A stretch of 64,000 nucleotides of DNA, taken from NCBI GenBank assembly GCA_963699015.1, contig CAVOSX010000001.1:434001-498000 (forward strand), in the 5' to 3' direction. A program made the position numbers and the translations under genes. Positions within the stretch are counted from its first letter, which is position 1, and each line of letters begins with the position of its first letter. Below are positions 32,638 to 41,938 of this stretch, piece after piece. Source of the DNA: PALSA-505 sp963699015 (GTDB lineage: Bacteria; Actinomycetota; Actinomycetes; Streptosporangiales; Streptosporangiaceae). Below the pieces are notes generated by a model. The model was given only the letters and a program-made list of their open reading frames with translations, was not told the DNA's origin and ran no database searches.

Positions 32638-35295
32638 ATGCACCAAGGCAGGCCTCTGACGGTGGACCGAGCAAAGTCCCGGCTGATCGGCCGGGGTGAT
32701 CTTCTCGCCGCCCTGGATCGCGCGGCGGCGAAGAAGGTGACGATCATCTCGGCTCCGGCCGGCAGCGGGAAGACGTCGCTGCTGCGCGCGTGGGCCGGCC
32801 GTCCGGGGCAGCCGCGCCAGCTCGCCGTCATGCAGGTGCAACGCGACCAGCACGACGCCCAGCAATTCTGGCTGGCCCTGCTGAGCGCGGTCCGTCAGGC
32901 CTCCGCCGCCCCTGGCCGCGGGGAGCCGCCGGCAGCGACACCCGACTTCAACGGGCGGGCGATGGTCGATCGAGTGCTCTCGGAGCTCGCCGGCGAGCAC
33001 GGCCCTCTCATCCTGATCATCGATGACCTGCACGAACTGCACTCGCCGGACGCGCTCGATCAGCTCACCCGGTTGCTGACGAACCTTCCCGGCGACGTAC
33101 ATGCGGTCCTGGCCAGCCGTCGCGATCTGCGGCTGGGCCTGCATCAGCTGCGCCTGGCGGGTGAGCTGGCCGAGATCCGCGCGGCGGATCTGCGCTTTTC
33201 CGAGCGCGAGACCCGCGAGCTTCTCGATGCCTCGGGCATCGCGCTGTCGGAGGCCGGAGCGGCGCTGCTGCACCAGCGCACCGAAGGGTGGGCCGCGGGC
33301 CTGCGGCTCGCCGCGATCGCACTGGCCGATCACCCCGACCCGGAGCGGTTCGTCGCGGAGTTCTCCGGCAGCGACCGCACGGTCGCCGAGTACCTGATCG
33401 CCGAGATGCTGGACCGCCAGCCCGACGACGTCAAGGATCTGCTGCTGCGCACCTCCCTGCTCGACCGGGTCAACGGCGAGCTGGCCGACCTGCTGACCGG
33501 CCGCCCTGGCTCGGAACGGATCCTGCTGGCCCTGGAAGACGCCAACGCGTTCGTCGTGTCGCTCGACCCGGAGCGGACGTGGTTTCGCTACCACCACCTG
33601 TTCGCGGATCTGCTCCGGCTGGAGCTGCGCCGGGCGCTGCCCGAACAGGTGCCGGGGCTGCACCGGCGCGCCGCCGGGTGGTTTATCCAGCATGGCCAGG
33701 TTGTCGACGCCGTGCGGCACATCCAGGCGGCGGGCGACTGGCCCGATGCGGCCAGGCTGCTCGCCGACCATTCGTTCAGCCTGACGATGGACGGGCAGGC
33801 GCAGACCGTCAGGGCGCTGTTGCGCGCCTTCCCGCAGGGAGCCCCCGCGGATGATCCCGAACTGGCCCTGGTGCGCGCAGGGCGTGACCTTGCCCGGGGA
33901 CACCTGGACGAGGCGGCCGCCTACCTGGCAGTCGCCGAGACTCACGCGGAGACGACGCCGCCAGATCGCCAGCGCCGCCTGCGGGTGGCGATCGCGTCGC
34001 TGAAGCTGTCGCTGACCACGCGGCGCGGCAACCTGGCCGGCGTCACCGAACAGGTCAGCTTCCTCGCATCGCCGGTAACCGGCCAGTCCGACGAAGACAT
34101 CGCGCTGGACAGCGACCTGCGCGCGGTGGCGCTGATGAACCTCGGGACCGTCGAGGCGTCCCTGGGGCTTGCCGAGGCCGAGCGCCACCTCCTGGAGGGA
34201 GCCGTCCTGGCCCGGGAGATCGGCCGCCCCTACCTTGAAGTCAGATGCCTGGCGCAGCTCGCGTTCGCATCCAGGGTCCGCCCGTTCGCCACTGCCCGGC
34301 GGCGCTGCCGGGAGGCGATAGCGCTCGCCGACCGGCACGGCTGGGGCGCGGAGCCGATGATCGCGCCCGCGCTGATAACGCTGGCTGCGAACCTGATCTG
34401 GACAGGTGAGCTTGACGAAGGCGGCCGCTGGCTGCAGCGCACGGAACGGGCCCTGCAAACAGACATCGGGCCGGACATCAGGCTGCTCGTGCACATTGTG
34501 AGCGGCATGCTGCAGGCTGGCCGCGGCCGCCATCACGAGGCGCTTGATGAGTTCAGCGCCGCCGAATACCTGGGATCGCTGCTAGCGGACTCGCACGCGC
34601 TGGCGAGCCAGGTCACCGGCTGGATGCTGGCCAGCCAAGCCCGCCTCGGGCTGACCGGCGAAGCCCGCGCCGCCCTCGCGGCGCTCGCTGACCAGCGGGC
34701 CAACTCTGGCGAAATCGGCAATGCCCGTGCGGTGATCTGCCTCGCGGAAGGCAATCCGGCCGCGGCTCTCGCCGCCGCGGCGGACGTCCTGGACGGCACG
34801 GCACCGGTCATCGGCTACGTCACGGTCGTTGAGACTCACCTGCTAGCCGGGCTCGCCCACCGTGAGCTCGGTAACCAGCGGGCGGCGAACCAGGCGGCCC
34901 AACGCGCGCTCGGCCTCGCCGAGCCGGACCGGCTGGTGCTGCCGTTCGTGATGACGAGCTCGGGGGAGCTGCTGGAGGCGCTGCCGCGACATGAGACCGC
35001 GCACGCCGCGCTGCTCGCCAACATCCTCGACGTCGTGCACGGCTCGTCCCTGGCGGCCGAAGACCAGCCCCCCACGGCGCAAACAGAGGAGCTCAGTCCG
35101 ACCGAGCTCAGGGTGCTGCGGTATCTGCCGACCAACCTGTCCAGGCCGGAGATTGCCAGCGAACTGTCCGTCTCGGTGAACACGGTCAACACGCACTTCC
35201 GCAACATTTACGCCAAGCTGCAGGCCCGGGACCGCTCCTCGGCCGTGCAGCGCGCGCGAGAACTGCGGCTACTGTCGGCGGGTCTTGCGCGGTAG
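32638..35295 (+). CDS. LAL-type LuxR-family transcriptional regulator 2 (MalT-like)
   Basis: 885 residues from the ATG at 32638; the open frame continues upstream over the SDR but that part is antisense. Walker A APAGSGKT is near 39-46, LILIIDDLHEL is the Walker B region and the terminal 65 residues form the LuxR helix-turn-helix (LSPTELRVLRYLPTNLSRPEIASELSVSVNTVNTHF in outline). It shares architecture with LAL regulator 1 but has diverged. Four copies of a TCACC-N7-GGTGA palindrome flank it, in front of the MBL, SDR, small-protein and exporter genes, so it is their likely activator. Confidence 0.9.
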   Translation: MHQGRPLTVDRAKSRLIGRGDLLAALDRAAAKKVTIISAPAGSGKTSLLRAWAGRPGQPRQLAVMQVQRDQHDAQQFWLALLSAVRQASAAPGRGEPPAATPDFNGRAMVDRVLSELAGEHGPLILIIDDLHELHSPDALDQLTRLLTNLPGDVHAVLASRRDLRLGLHQLRLAGELAEIRAADLRFSERETRELLDASGIALSEAGAALLHQRTEGWAAGLRLAAIALADHPDPERFVAEFSGSDRTVAEYLIAEMLDRQPDDVKDLLLRTSLLDRVNGELADLLTGRPGSERILLALEDANAFVVSLDPERTWFRYHHLFADLLRLELRRALPEQVPGLHRRAAGWFIQHGQVVDAVRHIQAAGDWPDAARLLADHSFSLTMDGQAQTVRALLRAFPQGAPADDPELALVRAGRDLARGHLDEAAAYLAVAETHAETTPPDRQRRLRVAIASLKLSLTTRRGNLAGVTEQVSFLASPVTGQSDEDIALDSDLRAVALMNLGTVEASLGLAEAERHLLEGAVLAREIGRPYLEVRCLAQLAFASRVRPFATARRRCREAIALADRHGWGAEPMIAPALITLAANLIWTGELDEGGRWLQRTERALQTDIGPDIRLLVHIVSGMLQAGRGRHHEALDEFSAAEYLGSLLADSHALASQVTGWMLASQARLGLTGEARAALAALADQRANSGEIGNARAVICLAEGNPAAALAAAADVLDGTAPVIGYVTVVETHLLAGLAHRELGNQRAANQAAQRALGLAEPDRLVLPFVMTSSGELLEALPRHETAHAALLANILDVVHGSSLAAEDQPPTAQTEELSPTELRVLRYLPTNLSRPEIASELSVSVNTVNTHFRNIYAKLQARDRSSAVQRARELRLLSAGLAR

Positions 35296-35303
35296 CACGG
35301 CGC

Positions 35304-35320
35304 TCACCAGATCCTGGTGA
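35304..35320 (+). promoter_or_regulatory. LAL 2 palindrome, copy 3
   Basis: TCACCAG-ATC-CTGGTGA, perfect 7-base arms, just after the LAL 2 stop and 35 bp before the ATG at 35356. Confidence 0.65.
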
Positions 35321-35355
35321 TGAGGTTTCACCAGCCGGCGCCCGACCATGGCTTC

Positions 35356-35604
35356 ATGGACCTAGCGCCCGTCCGGTACGCGATCCGGATCCACGGCCAC
35401 CTCGGCGCCACGGTACTCTCCGCGTTTCCCGCGCTGGTGCCGCAACACCAGGGCGCGGACACCGTGCTCACCGGGCTCCTGGATCGGTCGGCACTGTACG
35501 GCGTGCTGGCCGAGGTCGAGGCGCTCGGCCTCGACCTCGTCGAGATCCGCCAGCTCATACCGCAACGCAGATCACCAGAATCAGGTGACAGCCGCTCACC
35601 TTGA
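35356..35604 (+). CDS. small conserved-type protein of unknown function
   Basis: 82 residues from the ATG at 35356; earlier in-frame starts would lie on top of the palindrome. The pattern RYAIRIHGHLG...FPALVPQHQGADTVLTG...ALYGVLAEVEALGLDLVEIRQL looks like short actinobacterial proteins with a ferredoxin-like alpha/beta fold often found near regulators; I cannot give a function. It is controlled by palindrome copy 3 and its end overlaps copy 4, which serves the exporter. Confidence 0.65.
   Translation: MDLAPVRYAIRIHGHLGATVLSAFPALVPQHQGADTVLTGLLDRSALYGVLAEVEALGLDLVEIRQLIPQRRSPESGDSRSP
35572..35588 (+). promoter_or_regulatory. LAL 2 palindrome, copy 4 (exporter promoter)
   Basis: TCACCAGAATCAGGTGA, with TCACC and GGTGA half-sites 7 bases apart and a more diverged centre. 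It lies inside the last codons of the preceding small gene and 64 bp before the exporter ATG. Confidence 0.55.
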
Positions 35605-35651
35605 TGGCCGCTAACTTCGGGCGCACCCCAGAGAAAGGGGTCGTGAATCTC

Positions 35652-37178
35652 ATGTCTGAGGCCACCTCCGTCAACGGTCCCCGGGACCGGCGCTGGCTCG
35701 TCCTGGGCGTGATCGGCCTGGCGCAGCTCATGGTGATCCTCGACCTCACGGTGATGAACATCGCGCTGCCGTCCGCGCAGCGCGCGCTGCACTTCAGCAC
35801 CGCCGACCGGCAGTGGGTGGTCACCGCCTACACCCTGGCGTTCGGCAGCCTGCTGCTGGTCGGCGGCCGGCTGGCCGACCTGCTCGGCCGGAAGGTCACG
35901 TTCCTTACCGGCCTGGTCGGGTTCGCCGGAGTCTCGGCCATCGGCGGCGCCTCGGTCAACTTCGCCATGCTGATTACCGCGCGGGCCTGCCAGGGCGCGT
36001 TCGCGGCGCTGCTGGTGCCGTCGGCGCTGTCGCTGCTGACCACCACGTTCACCGAGCCGAAGGACCGCGGCAAGGCGTTCGGCATCTACGGGGCGATCGC
36101 CGCGGCCGGCGGCGCGGTGGGCCTGCTGATCGGCGGCGCGCTGACCGAGTACCTCTCCTGGCGGTGGACGCTCTACGTGAACCTGATCTTCGCGGGGGTA
36201 GCGTTCACCGGGGGAGCGCTGCTGGTGAAGCGGCAGCCGTCCCCGGTTAAGCCCAGGCTCGACGTGCCGGGCGCCCTGCTGGTCTCCAGCGGGGTGTTCT
36301 GCCTGGTCTACGGCCTCTCCAACGCGGCAACGCACCACTGGGCCACGCCGTCTACGTACGGGTTCCTGGCCGCCGGCGTGGTGCTGCTGGCGGTGTTCGC
36401 GTTCTGGCAGGGCCGGGCAGCCCACCCGCTGCTGCCGCCCCGGGTCGTGCTCGACCGCAACCGGGGCGGCGCCTACCTGTCGTTCTTCATCGGCGCGGCC
36501 GGGCTGTTCGGGATCTTTTTGTTCCTGACCTACTATCTGCAGCAGACGCTGGGCTACTCACCGCTCGTCACCGGTGTAGCGTTCCTGCCGATGAGCGGCG
36601 GCCTCATTGTCATGGCCAATCTGTCCACGATCGTGCTGATGCCCAGGTTCGGGCCCAAGCCGCTGGTCGCGTCCGGGATGGCGGCGGCAGCGGGCGGGGC
36701 GGCCTGGCTGGCCCAGCTGGGCCAGCACGCTGGCTATACCACCGGCGTGCTCGGCCCGCTCATCCTGGCCGGAATCGGCCTCGGCATGGTGATCGCGCCG
36801 GTGATCAACACCGGTACCTTCGGCGTGGCCCCGCAGGACGCGGGGGTGGCATCCGCGACCGTCACCGTCGGCCAGATGCTCGGCGGCTCGGTCGGCACCT
36901 CGCTGCTGAACACCATCTTCGCGAGCGCCGTCGCTTCTTATATCGCCGCGCATCTCGCCGCGGCCCGGGTCATCGGCCGCCAGGCCCTGACGGGGCTGGC
37001 ACTGGCCCATGGCTACGACACCGGGTTCTGGTGGATCGCCGGCATCTTCGCCGTCGGCACAGTCGTCAGCGGCACCCTGCTGCGCCGCGGTCCGCTGGGC
37101 CAGAATCGCACGCCGCCCCCGGCACATGACGGGGTCACAACAGCACAAGCCGAGACGAGCCAGGAGCGTGTTCAATGA
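35652..37178 (+). CDS. DHA2-type MFS drug exporter (14 helices)
   Basis: 508 residues from the ATG at 35652; a GTG at 35643 directly after AAAGGGG is the alternative. Motifs typical of the EmrB/QacA group are present: LDLTVMNIALPSAQRAL in helix 1, GGRLADLLGRK after helix 2 and GxxxGPxxGG-like GGAVGLLIGGAL in helix 5. About 14 hydrophobic segments are seen. It should export a hydrophobic or cationic compound by proton antiport. It is regulated through palindrome copy 4 and overlaps the glycosylase gene (ATGA). Confidence 0.9.
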   Translation: MSEATSVNGPRDRRWLVLGVIGLAQLMVILDLTVMNIALPSAQRALHFSTADRQWVVTAYTLAFGSLLLVGGRLADLLGRKVTFLTGLVGFAGVSAIGGASVNFAMLITARACQGAFAALLVPSALSLLTTTFTEPKDRGKAFGIYGAIAAAGGAVGLLIGGALTEYLSWRWTLYVNLIFAGVAFTGGALLVKRQPSPVKPRLDVPGALLVSSGVFCLVYGLSNAATHHWATPSTYGFLAAGVVLLAVFAFWQGRAAHPLLPPRVVLDRNRGGAYLSFFIGAAGLFGIFLFLTYYLQQTLGYSPLVTGVAFLPMSGGLIVMANLSTIVLMPRFGPKPLVASGMAAAAGGAAWLAQLGQHAGYTTGVLGPLILAGIGLGMVIAPVINTGTFGVAPQDAGVASATVTVGQMLGGSVGTSLLNTIFASAVASYIAAHLAAARVIGRQALTGLALAHGYDTGFWWIAGIFAVGTVVSGTLLRRGPLGQNRTPPPAHDGVTTAQAETSQERVQ

Positions 37179-37861
37179 CCGAGGATTCGAGTCGCGCCGG
37201 GTGGCTGCAGCAGGCGCGTTCTTCGCTGCGTGACGCCGACCCGGTGCTGGCGCGGCTGATCGATGACCGGCCGGACTTCGACCCCCGGGGGTGGCTGGCC
37301 GAGCTGCCGCCGATGGATCTGTACGGTGCCCTGCTGTTCCAGGTCACCGGGCAGCAGCTGTCGGTCGCGGCGACCCGCCGGACCCTGGCCCGGATCCAGG
37401 ATCTGTTCGGCGGCCATCTGCCCTCGCCCGCCGCGCTGCTCGCCCTCGACCCCGCCCGGCTGCGCGCGGCCGGGCTGTCGTGGCGGAAGATCGCCACCCT
37501 GCGCGACCTGGCCGGGCGGCTATCCGATGGCCGGCTGGACCCCGCGGCGCTGGCCCGGCTGCCCGACGACGAGCTGATCGCCGAGCTGACCGCGGTCCCG
37601 GGGATCGGCCCGTGGACCGCGCAGGGCGCCCTGATCCTCGCGCTGGGCCGCGAGGACGTCGTGCTGCCGGGCGACCTGGCGCTGCGCAAGGCCGTCCGGG
37701 CCGCCTACCAGCTCGATCACCTGCCCGCCGAGCAGGAGGTGCTGGCCATCGCCGACCACTGGCGGCCCTACCGCAGCCTGGCCACCAGTTACCTGTTCTC
37801 CACCGCCTACGAACCAGCCGGGGCATCACCGGCTGCCCGGCATGAGAGCGCCGGAACATGA
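37175..37861 (+). CDS. AlkA-like DNA-3-methyladenine glycosylase (HhH-GPD)
   Basis: 228 residues starting at an ATGA overlap with the exporter. The helix-hairpin-helix with Gly/Pro loop reads VPGIGPWTAQGALILALGR, and the catalytic aspartate is in VLPGDLALRKAV. The N-terminal beta domain of E. coli AlkA is absent, as in many actinomycete forms. It excises alkylated bases. Translational coupling to an exporter suggests the exported compound, or its source, damages DNA. Confidence 0.88.
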   Translation: MTEDSSRAGWLQQARSSLRDADPVLARLIDDRPDFDPRGWLAELPPMDLYGALLFQVTGQQLSVAATRRTLARIQDLFGGHLPSPAALLALDPARLRAAGLSWRKIATLRDLAGRLSDGRLDPAALARLPDDELIAELTAVPGIGPWTAQGALILALGREDVVLPGDLALRKAVRAAYQLDHLPAEQEVLAIADHWRPYRSLATSYLFSTAYEPAGASPAARHESAGT

Positions 37862-37958
37862 ACGGCGGCGCAGAACATCTCGACCTGATCCACACAGCGC
37901 ATCGGGGCCGGCTGCGGCCGGCTTCTTGCGGAAACCACGTCACGAAAGGTGAACCACA

Positions 37959-38612
37959 GTGACTGTTTCGGACAGCACGGTTGCCATCATCGGCACCGGC
38001 AACATCGGCAGCAGGCTCGCGGCGAACTTCGCAGCGGGCGGTCAGGATTTCCTGCTGGCCGACCGCGACCGGGACAAGGCGGGCAAGATCGCGGCCGGCC
38101 TAGGCGGGCACGCCGAAGCGGTGAGCATTGACGATGCGGTCGAGCGGGCCGACGTGCTCGTGATCTGCCTGTGGCCGGACGCCTTCAAGCAGCTCATCGC
38201 GCAGTACGGGGGGCGGCTGGCCGGCAAGGTGATCGTCGACCCGTCGAACCCGGTCGGACCTGACGGCTCCGGCGGCTACCGCAAGGTCATCGGCGAGCAG
38301 GAATCCTCGGGCCAGATCCTGGCCGGGCTGCTCCCGCCCGGAGCGCGGCTGGTCAAGGCGTTCGGCACTCTGTCAGCCCCCACCCTGTCCGCGGCCGCAC
38401 GGCGGGAGCCCGAGCGTGCGGTGCAGTTCTACGCCGCCGACGACGATGCCGCGGGCGACCTGGTCGCTGACCTGATCCGCGCCGACGGCTTCGAGCCGGT
38501 CAAGGTAGGCGGCCTGGACCAGTCCATCCGCATCGAGATGTTCGGCGACCTGCACGAATACGGTGCCCTGGGCCGGCTGGTGACCAAATCCGAGGCCCTG
38601 GCGGCGATCTGA
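37959..38612 (+). CDS. NADP oxidoreductase, coenzyme F420-dependent-like
   Basis: 217 residues from GTG with GAAAGGTG upstream. The Rossmann motif VAIIGTGNIGSRLA at 8-21 is followed by ADVLVICLWP and KVIVDPSNPVGPDG, characteristic of the F420H2:NADP oxidoreductase/pyrroline-carboxylate-reductase-like family. Family members reduce NADP with F420H2, but many actinomycete paralogues have unknown substrates. Confidence 0.8.
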   Translation: MTVSDSTVAIIGTGNIGSRLAANFAAGGQDFLLADRDRDKAGKIAAGLGGHAEAVSIDDAVERADVLVICLWPDAFKQLIAQYGGRLAGKVIVDPSNPVGPDGSGGYRKVIGEQESSGQILAGLLPPGARLVKAFGTLSAPTLSAAARREPERAVQFYAADDDAAGDLVADLIRADGFEPVKVGGLDQSIRIEMFGDLHEYGALGRLVTKSEALAAI

Positions 38613-38661
38613 CGCGGTCAGCGAGGCCTGCGCCGTCCCGGAAGGGCCGCCGCGCTCATGG

Positions 38662-39123
38662 TCAATCGTTCTCGACCCGGTATACGCGGTACTCGACGGC
38701 AGGTCCCGGGACGAGGCGTCCCTCCGCGAGGAACTGGGTCTGGTTGACCCAGCGGTACCTCTCATCGCCGGTCTCCATCCGGGGGTTGATGAAGAAGTAC
38801 TGGTCGCCATAGCCCACCGACTTGTCCGCGCCGCTGAGAATGGCCGCCATGTCCTCGGTCACCTCGGCCACGCCGTGGTACTGGACGTAGATCATGGCGC
38901 CGTCGCGGGTCTTGAAGGTGGCGCGCACGTCGAGCCGGCCGAATCCGTCCGGGCAGACGAGCAGCCAGTCGGCACTGGCGCCGACGACGGTGCCGTTGAT
39001 CCGGTCTCCCGCGATCCTGCCCCCGGTGACGTTGGCGATCACCCGGTTGCCGAACGGGCCGGGTCCTACCTCATCGAGCACGAGGTCGGCGCTGTACTCG
39101 AACTCTGGAACCAGCTTGGGCAT
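38662..39123 (-). CDS. DUF3237-family protein
   Basis: 153 residues from the ATG at 39123, with AAGGAG six bases upstream. The beta-barrel-like sequence with RIAGDRINGTVVGASADWLLV, ATFKTRDGAMIYVQYHGV and PRMETGDERYRWVN blocks is typical of DUF3237. Members are thought to bind small aromatics; no enzymatic function is established that I can rely on. It lies downstream of the damaged aldo-keto reductase on the same strand. Confidence 0.75.
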   Translation of the reverse strand: MPKLVPEFEYSADLVLDEVGPGPFGNRVIANVTGGRIAGDRINGTVVGASADWLLVCPDGFGRLDVRATFKTRDGAMIYVQYHGVAEVTEDMAAILSGADKSVGYGDQYFFINPRMETGDERYRWVNQTQFLAEGRLVPGPAVEYRVYRVEND

Positions 39124-39223
39124 GATGCACTCCTTCGTCACGCAACACCACAACTCGCGCGTGTGCCGGAGCGAACCAGAATGCGTGCAGATCGTATGGA
39201 GAAGGTCAATTCTGGGCTATTCC

Positions 39224-40055
39224 TTACCACCACTTGCTCTCGAGGGCACGGTCGGTGCCGTGGGTCCGGTCGAGCGCGTCGAGCTCGGCCATGTCCTCGG
39301 CTGACAGGGCGAAGTCGAAGATCTGCGCGTTCGCGTCGATCCGCTCGCGGTGGGTCGACTTGGGGATGACCGGAACATCGTGCTGAAGGCACCACCGCAA
39401 CAGCACCTGGGCGGGCGTGCGGCCCGACGCGCTGCGCGACCCGTTCCACGGTCGTACTGGACAGGTGCCGGCCGGTGCCCAGCGGGCTGTAGGCCTCGAG
39501 CGCGATGCTCCGCTGGTTGCAGGCATCGAGCAGTGCGCGCCGGTACTCGAGCGCGCTGAATTGCACCTGGTTGACGACCGGCGCGATCGTTCCGGCGGCT
39601 ATCACCTCGTCCAGCTCGCCGACGCTGAAGTTGGAGACGCCGATCGGACCGGGCGAGCCCTAGCTCGCGCGCCCGCTCCATGCCGGCCACGCCCATGTCG
39701 GGCCGCCTTGCGGCCAGTGGACCAGGTACAGGTCGACCTGGTCGACGCCGAGCCGCCGGAGGCTGTGCTCGGCTTCGGCTACGGGGTCGTCGTTTCCCGG
39801 GTAGAACTTGGTCGTGATGAAGACGTGCTCCCGCGGCACGCCGCTGTCGCGCAGCGCCGTGCCGACGCTCTCCTCGTTGCCGTACGCCTGGGCCGTGTCG
39901 ATATGGCGGTACCCGAACTCGAGCGCCCAGCGCACGGCGTTCACGCACTCCGGCCCGTTCGGCACCTGCCAGACACCCAGGCCGAGCATCGGCATCTGAT
40001 TTCCGTCCGCGAGGACACGGGCGCGCCCGTCTGCGGTAACTGCGCCTGCTGTCAC
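39224..40055 (-). pseudogene. aldo/keto reductase broken by three frameshifts
   Basis: A GTG at 40055 overlaps the upstream stop (GTGA) and begins a normal AKR: MLGLGVWQVPNG, then FGYRHIDTAQAYGNEESVG with the catalytic Asp/Tyr, and LVHWPQGG. The frame then breaks near 39682-39687 (one base missing before MERARELG), near 39647 (one extra base before IGVSNFSVGEL) and near 39421-39425 (one extra base before RTPAQVLLRW). The end IPKSTHRERI...DRTHGTDRALESKWW is intact. Reassembled length is about 277 residues. Three indels suggest decay, though sequencing error is possible. Confidence 0.85.
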
Positions 40056-41828
40056 GATGGCTGCTCCTTCGCTCTCGGGCTTGTCGGGTGAACTCGCTGC
40101 CGGGAACCAGCGGGCGTCGCATCGGGCTGGTCGCCCGGTCCGGGGCCATCGCCACCGGCTCGGGGCGGGTCGGCGACCGCTGTCCCGGTCGCCTGGAGAC
40201 GCTCGTACACGAGCCGTACGGCCATCGAGCCTTCCCCGATCGCGGTCGCAGCCCGCTTGACCGAACCGCTGCGCACGTCACCGACGGCAAAGATTCCAGG
40301 CCTGCTGGTTTCCAGGAACAGCGGCATCCGGCCGGGGTCATCGAGCTTGTCGTCCGGGATGCCGGTGCCGGTGATCAGGAAACCATGGGCGTCTTCGGCG
40401 AGCTGACCCGCCAGCCAGCCGGTTGCGGGCTGCGCACCGATGAAAACGAACAGGCCGCGCGCTGCCAGTTCCGACGTCTGCTGCGTGCTGGTATCGAGCA
40501 GCTGAACGCCTTCGAGCTGATCTTTCCCGATCAGCGCGGTGACCAGCGTCCGGGGCGTGACCGTGATGCGCGGGTCGCGCTCGATCTGGTCGACGAGGTA
40601 TCGCGACATGGACGAGCCCAGCGTCTCGTCCCCGGATAATGACGTGGACCTCGGCAGCGCTGCGGCCCAGGAACAGCGCGGCCTGGCCGGCCGAGTTGCC
40701 GCCGCCCACTATGGCTACCGGTCCGCTCTGGCAGGCCTGGGCCTCCATCTGGGTGGCCGCGTAGTAGACGCCGACGCCCTCGAAGTCGGCCAGCCGGTCC
40801 AGGGGCAGCCGCCTGTAGCGGGCCCCGGTGGCGATGATGACCGCCTTCGCGGTGATCACATCGCCGTCGTCGAACCGGACACGGTGCACGCCGTCATCCG
40901 ACGACAACGACACCGCTTTCGACGCTAGCCTGATGCGCACGCCGAACTTCTGGGCCTGCAGCGCCGCGCGCGCCGCCAGCTCCTCGCCGGACACGCCGGC
41001 GGGGAAACCCAGCAGGTTCTCGATGCGCGACGACGTTCCCGCCTGCCCGCCCAGGGCGGTGTCCTCGGCCAGCACGGTCACCATCCCCTCGGACGCGCCG
41101 TACACGGCGGCCGCCAGGCCGCCCGGGCCCGCGCCCACGACCAGCAGATCGCACGCTTCGGACAGGTCGGTGTCGGCAGGCCCGGACAGGCCCAGCGCGT
41201 CCAGCAGGTCGCGGTTGCCCGGGTTGCGCAGCAACTGCCCGCCGGGCACCACGACGATGGGCAGGTCGCTCACGGGCACATCCAGCTCCCTGAGCATCGC
41301 CTCAGCTTCCGGTGAGCCCTCCAAGTCCAGCCATCTGGACACCAGCCGGTTGCGGGCCAGGACCTCCAGCAGCCGCCGGGTACCGCTGTCAAACCGGGAT
41401 CCGACCAGCGTCAGGCCCGAGCCCAGGCCGGTGAGGATGGAATGCCGGAGCAAGAACGTGCGCAAGATCAGCTCGCTCAGGCTGGGCTCCTGCGCCATGA
41501 TGACCTGCACCTGTTTGACCGGCACTCGCAGCACCCGCCCGGCGCTGCTCGCCACGGCACTGAGGTATGCCCGCTGGCCGGTAAGGAGCCCGATCTCGCC
41601 GAGGAACCGTGCCGGGCCGTACGTCGCGATGACCGTCTCGCCCGGCTGGCTGTGACGCTCGACGATCCCGACCTCGCCGGCCAGCACCACGATCAGGTCG
41701 TAGGTGTCATCGCCGTCGGCGAAGAGCACATCTCCGGCGGCTACGTTCTGTTCACTGCCGTACCTGCGCAGCACGTCAAGCTGGGCTGCGTCCAGCGCCG
41801 GGCTTCGTCCGGCCTGCGGCTGTGTCAT
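40052..41828 (-). pseudogene. cyclic-nucleotide-binding domain fused to thioredoxin-reductase-like FAD enzyme, one frameshift
   Basis: ATG at 41828. Residues about 15-130 are a Crp-type cNMP-binding fold (DVLFADGDDTYDLIVVLAGEVGIV, ARFLGEIGLLTGQ). A middle linker of thioredoxin-like sequence precedes a two-dinucleotide TrxR module (VVGAGPGGLAAAVYGASEG, AIVGGGNSAGQAA, IFAVGDVRSGSVKR). The redox CxxC of true TrxR is replaced by AATQ (YYAATQMEA). One base is missing at the CCCC tract 40630-40633, shifting VIIRG into the wrong frame before LGSSMSRYLV. A homopolymer indel may be a read error, so the gene may be functional. It is followed by the aldo-keto reductase with a GTGA overlap. Confidence 0.83.
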
Positions 41829-41938
41829 GTTCGTCTGGCCACCTCCTCGGGGGCAGGTCACCATGCAGAACCATCATCTTGTCGACTAACTTCCTGGCCG
41901 AGCGGCTCGGGAAAAGTTACACGCCGAAATCGCGCCGC

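Noticed and set aside
35328..36425. Long minus-strand ORF opposite the DHA2 exporter
   Set aside because: Arg/Gln/Gly-rich shadow typical of high-GC antisense frames; the plus strand encodes clear exporter motifs.
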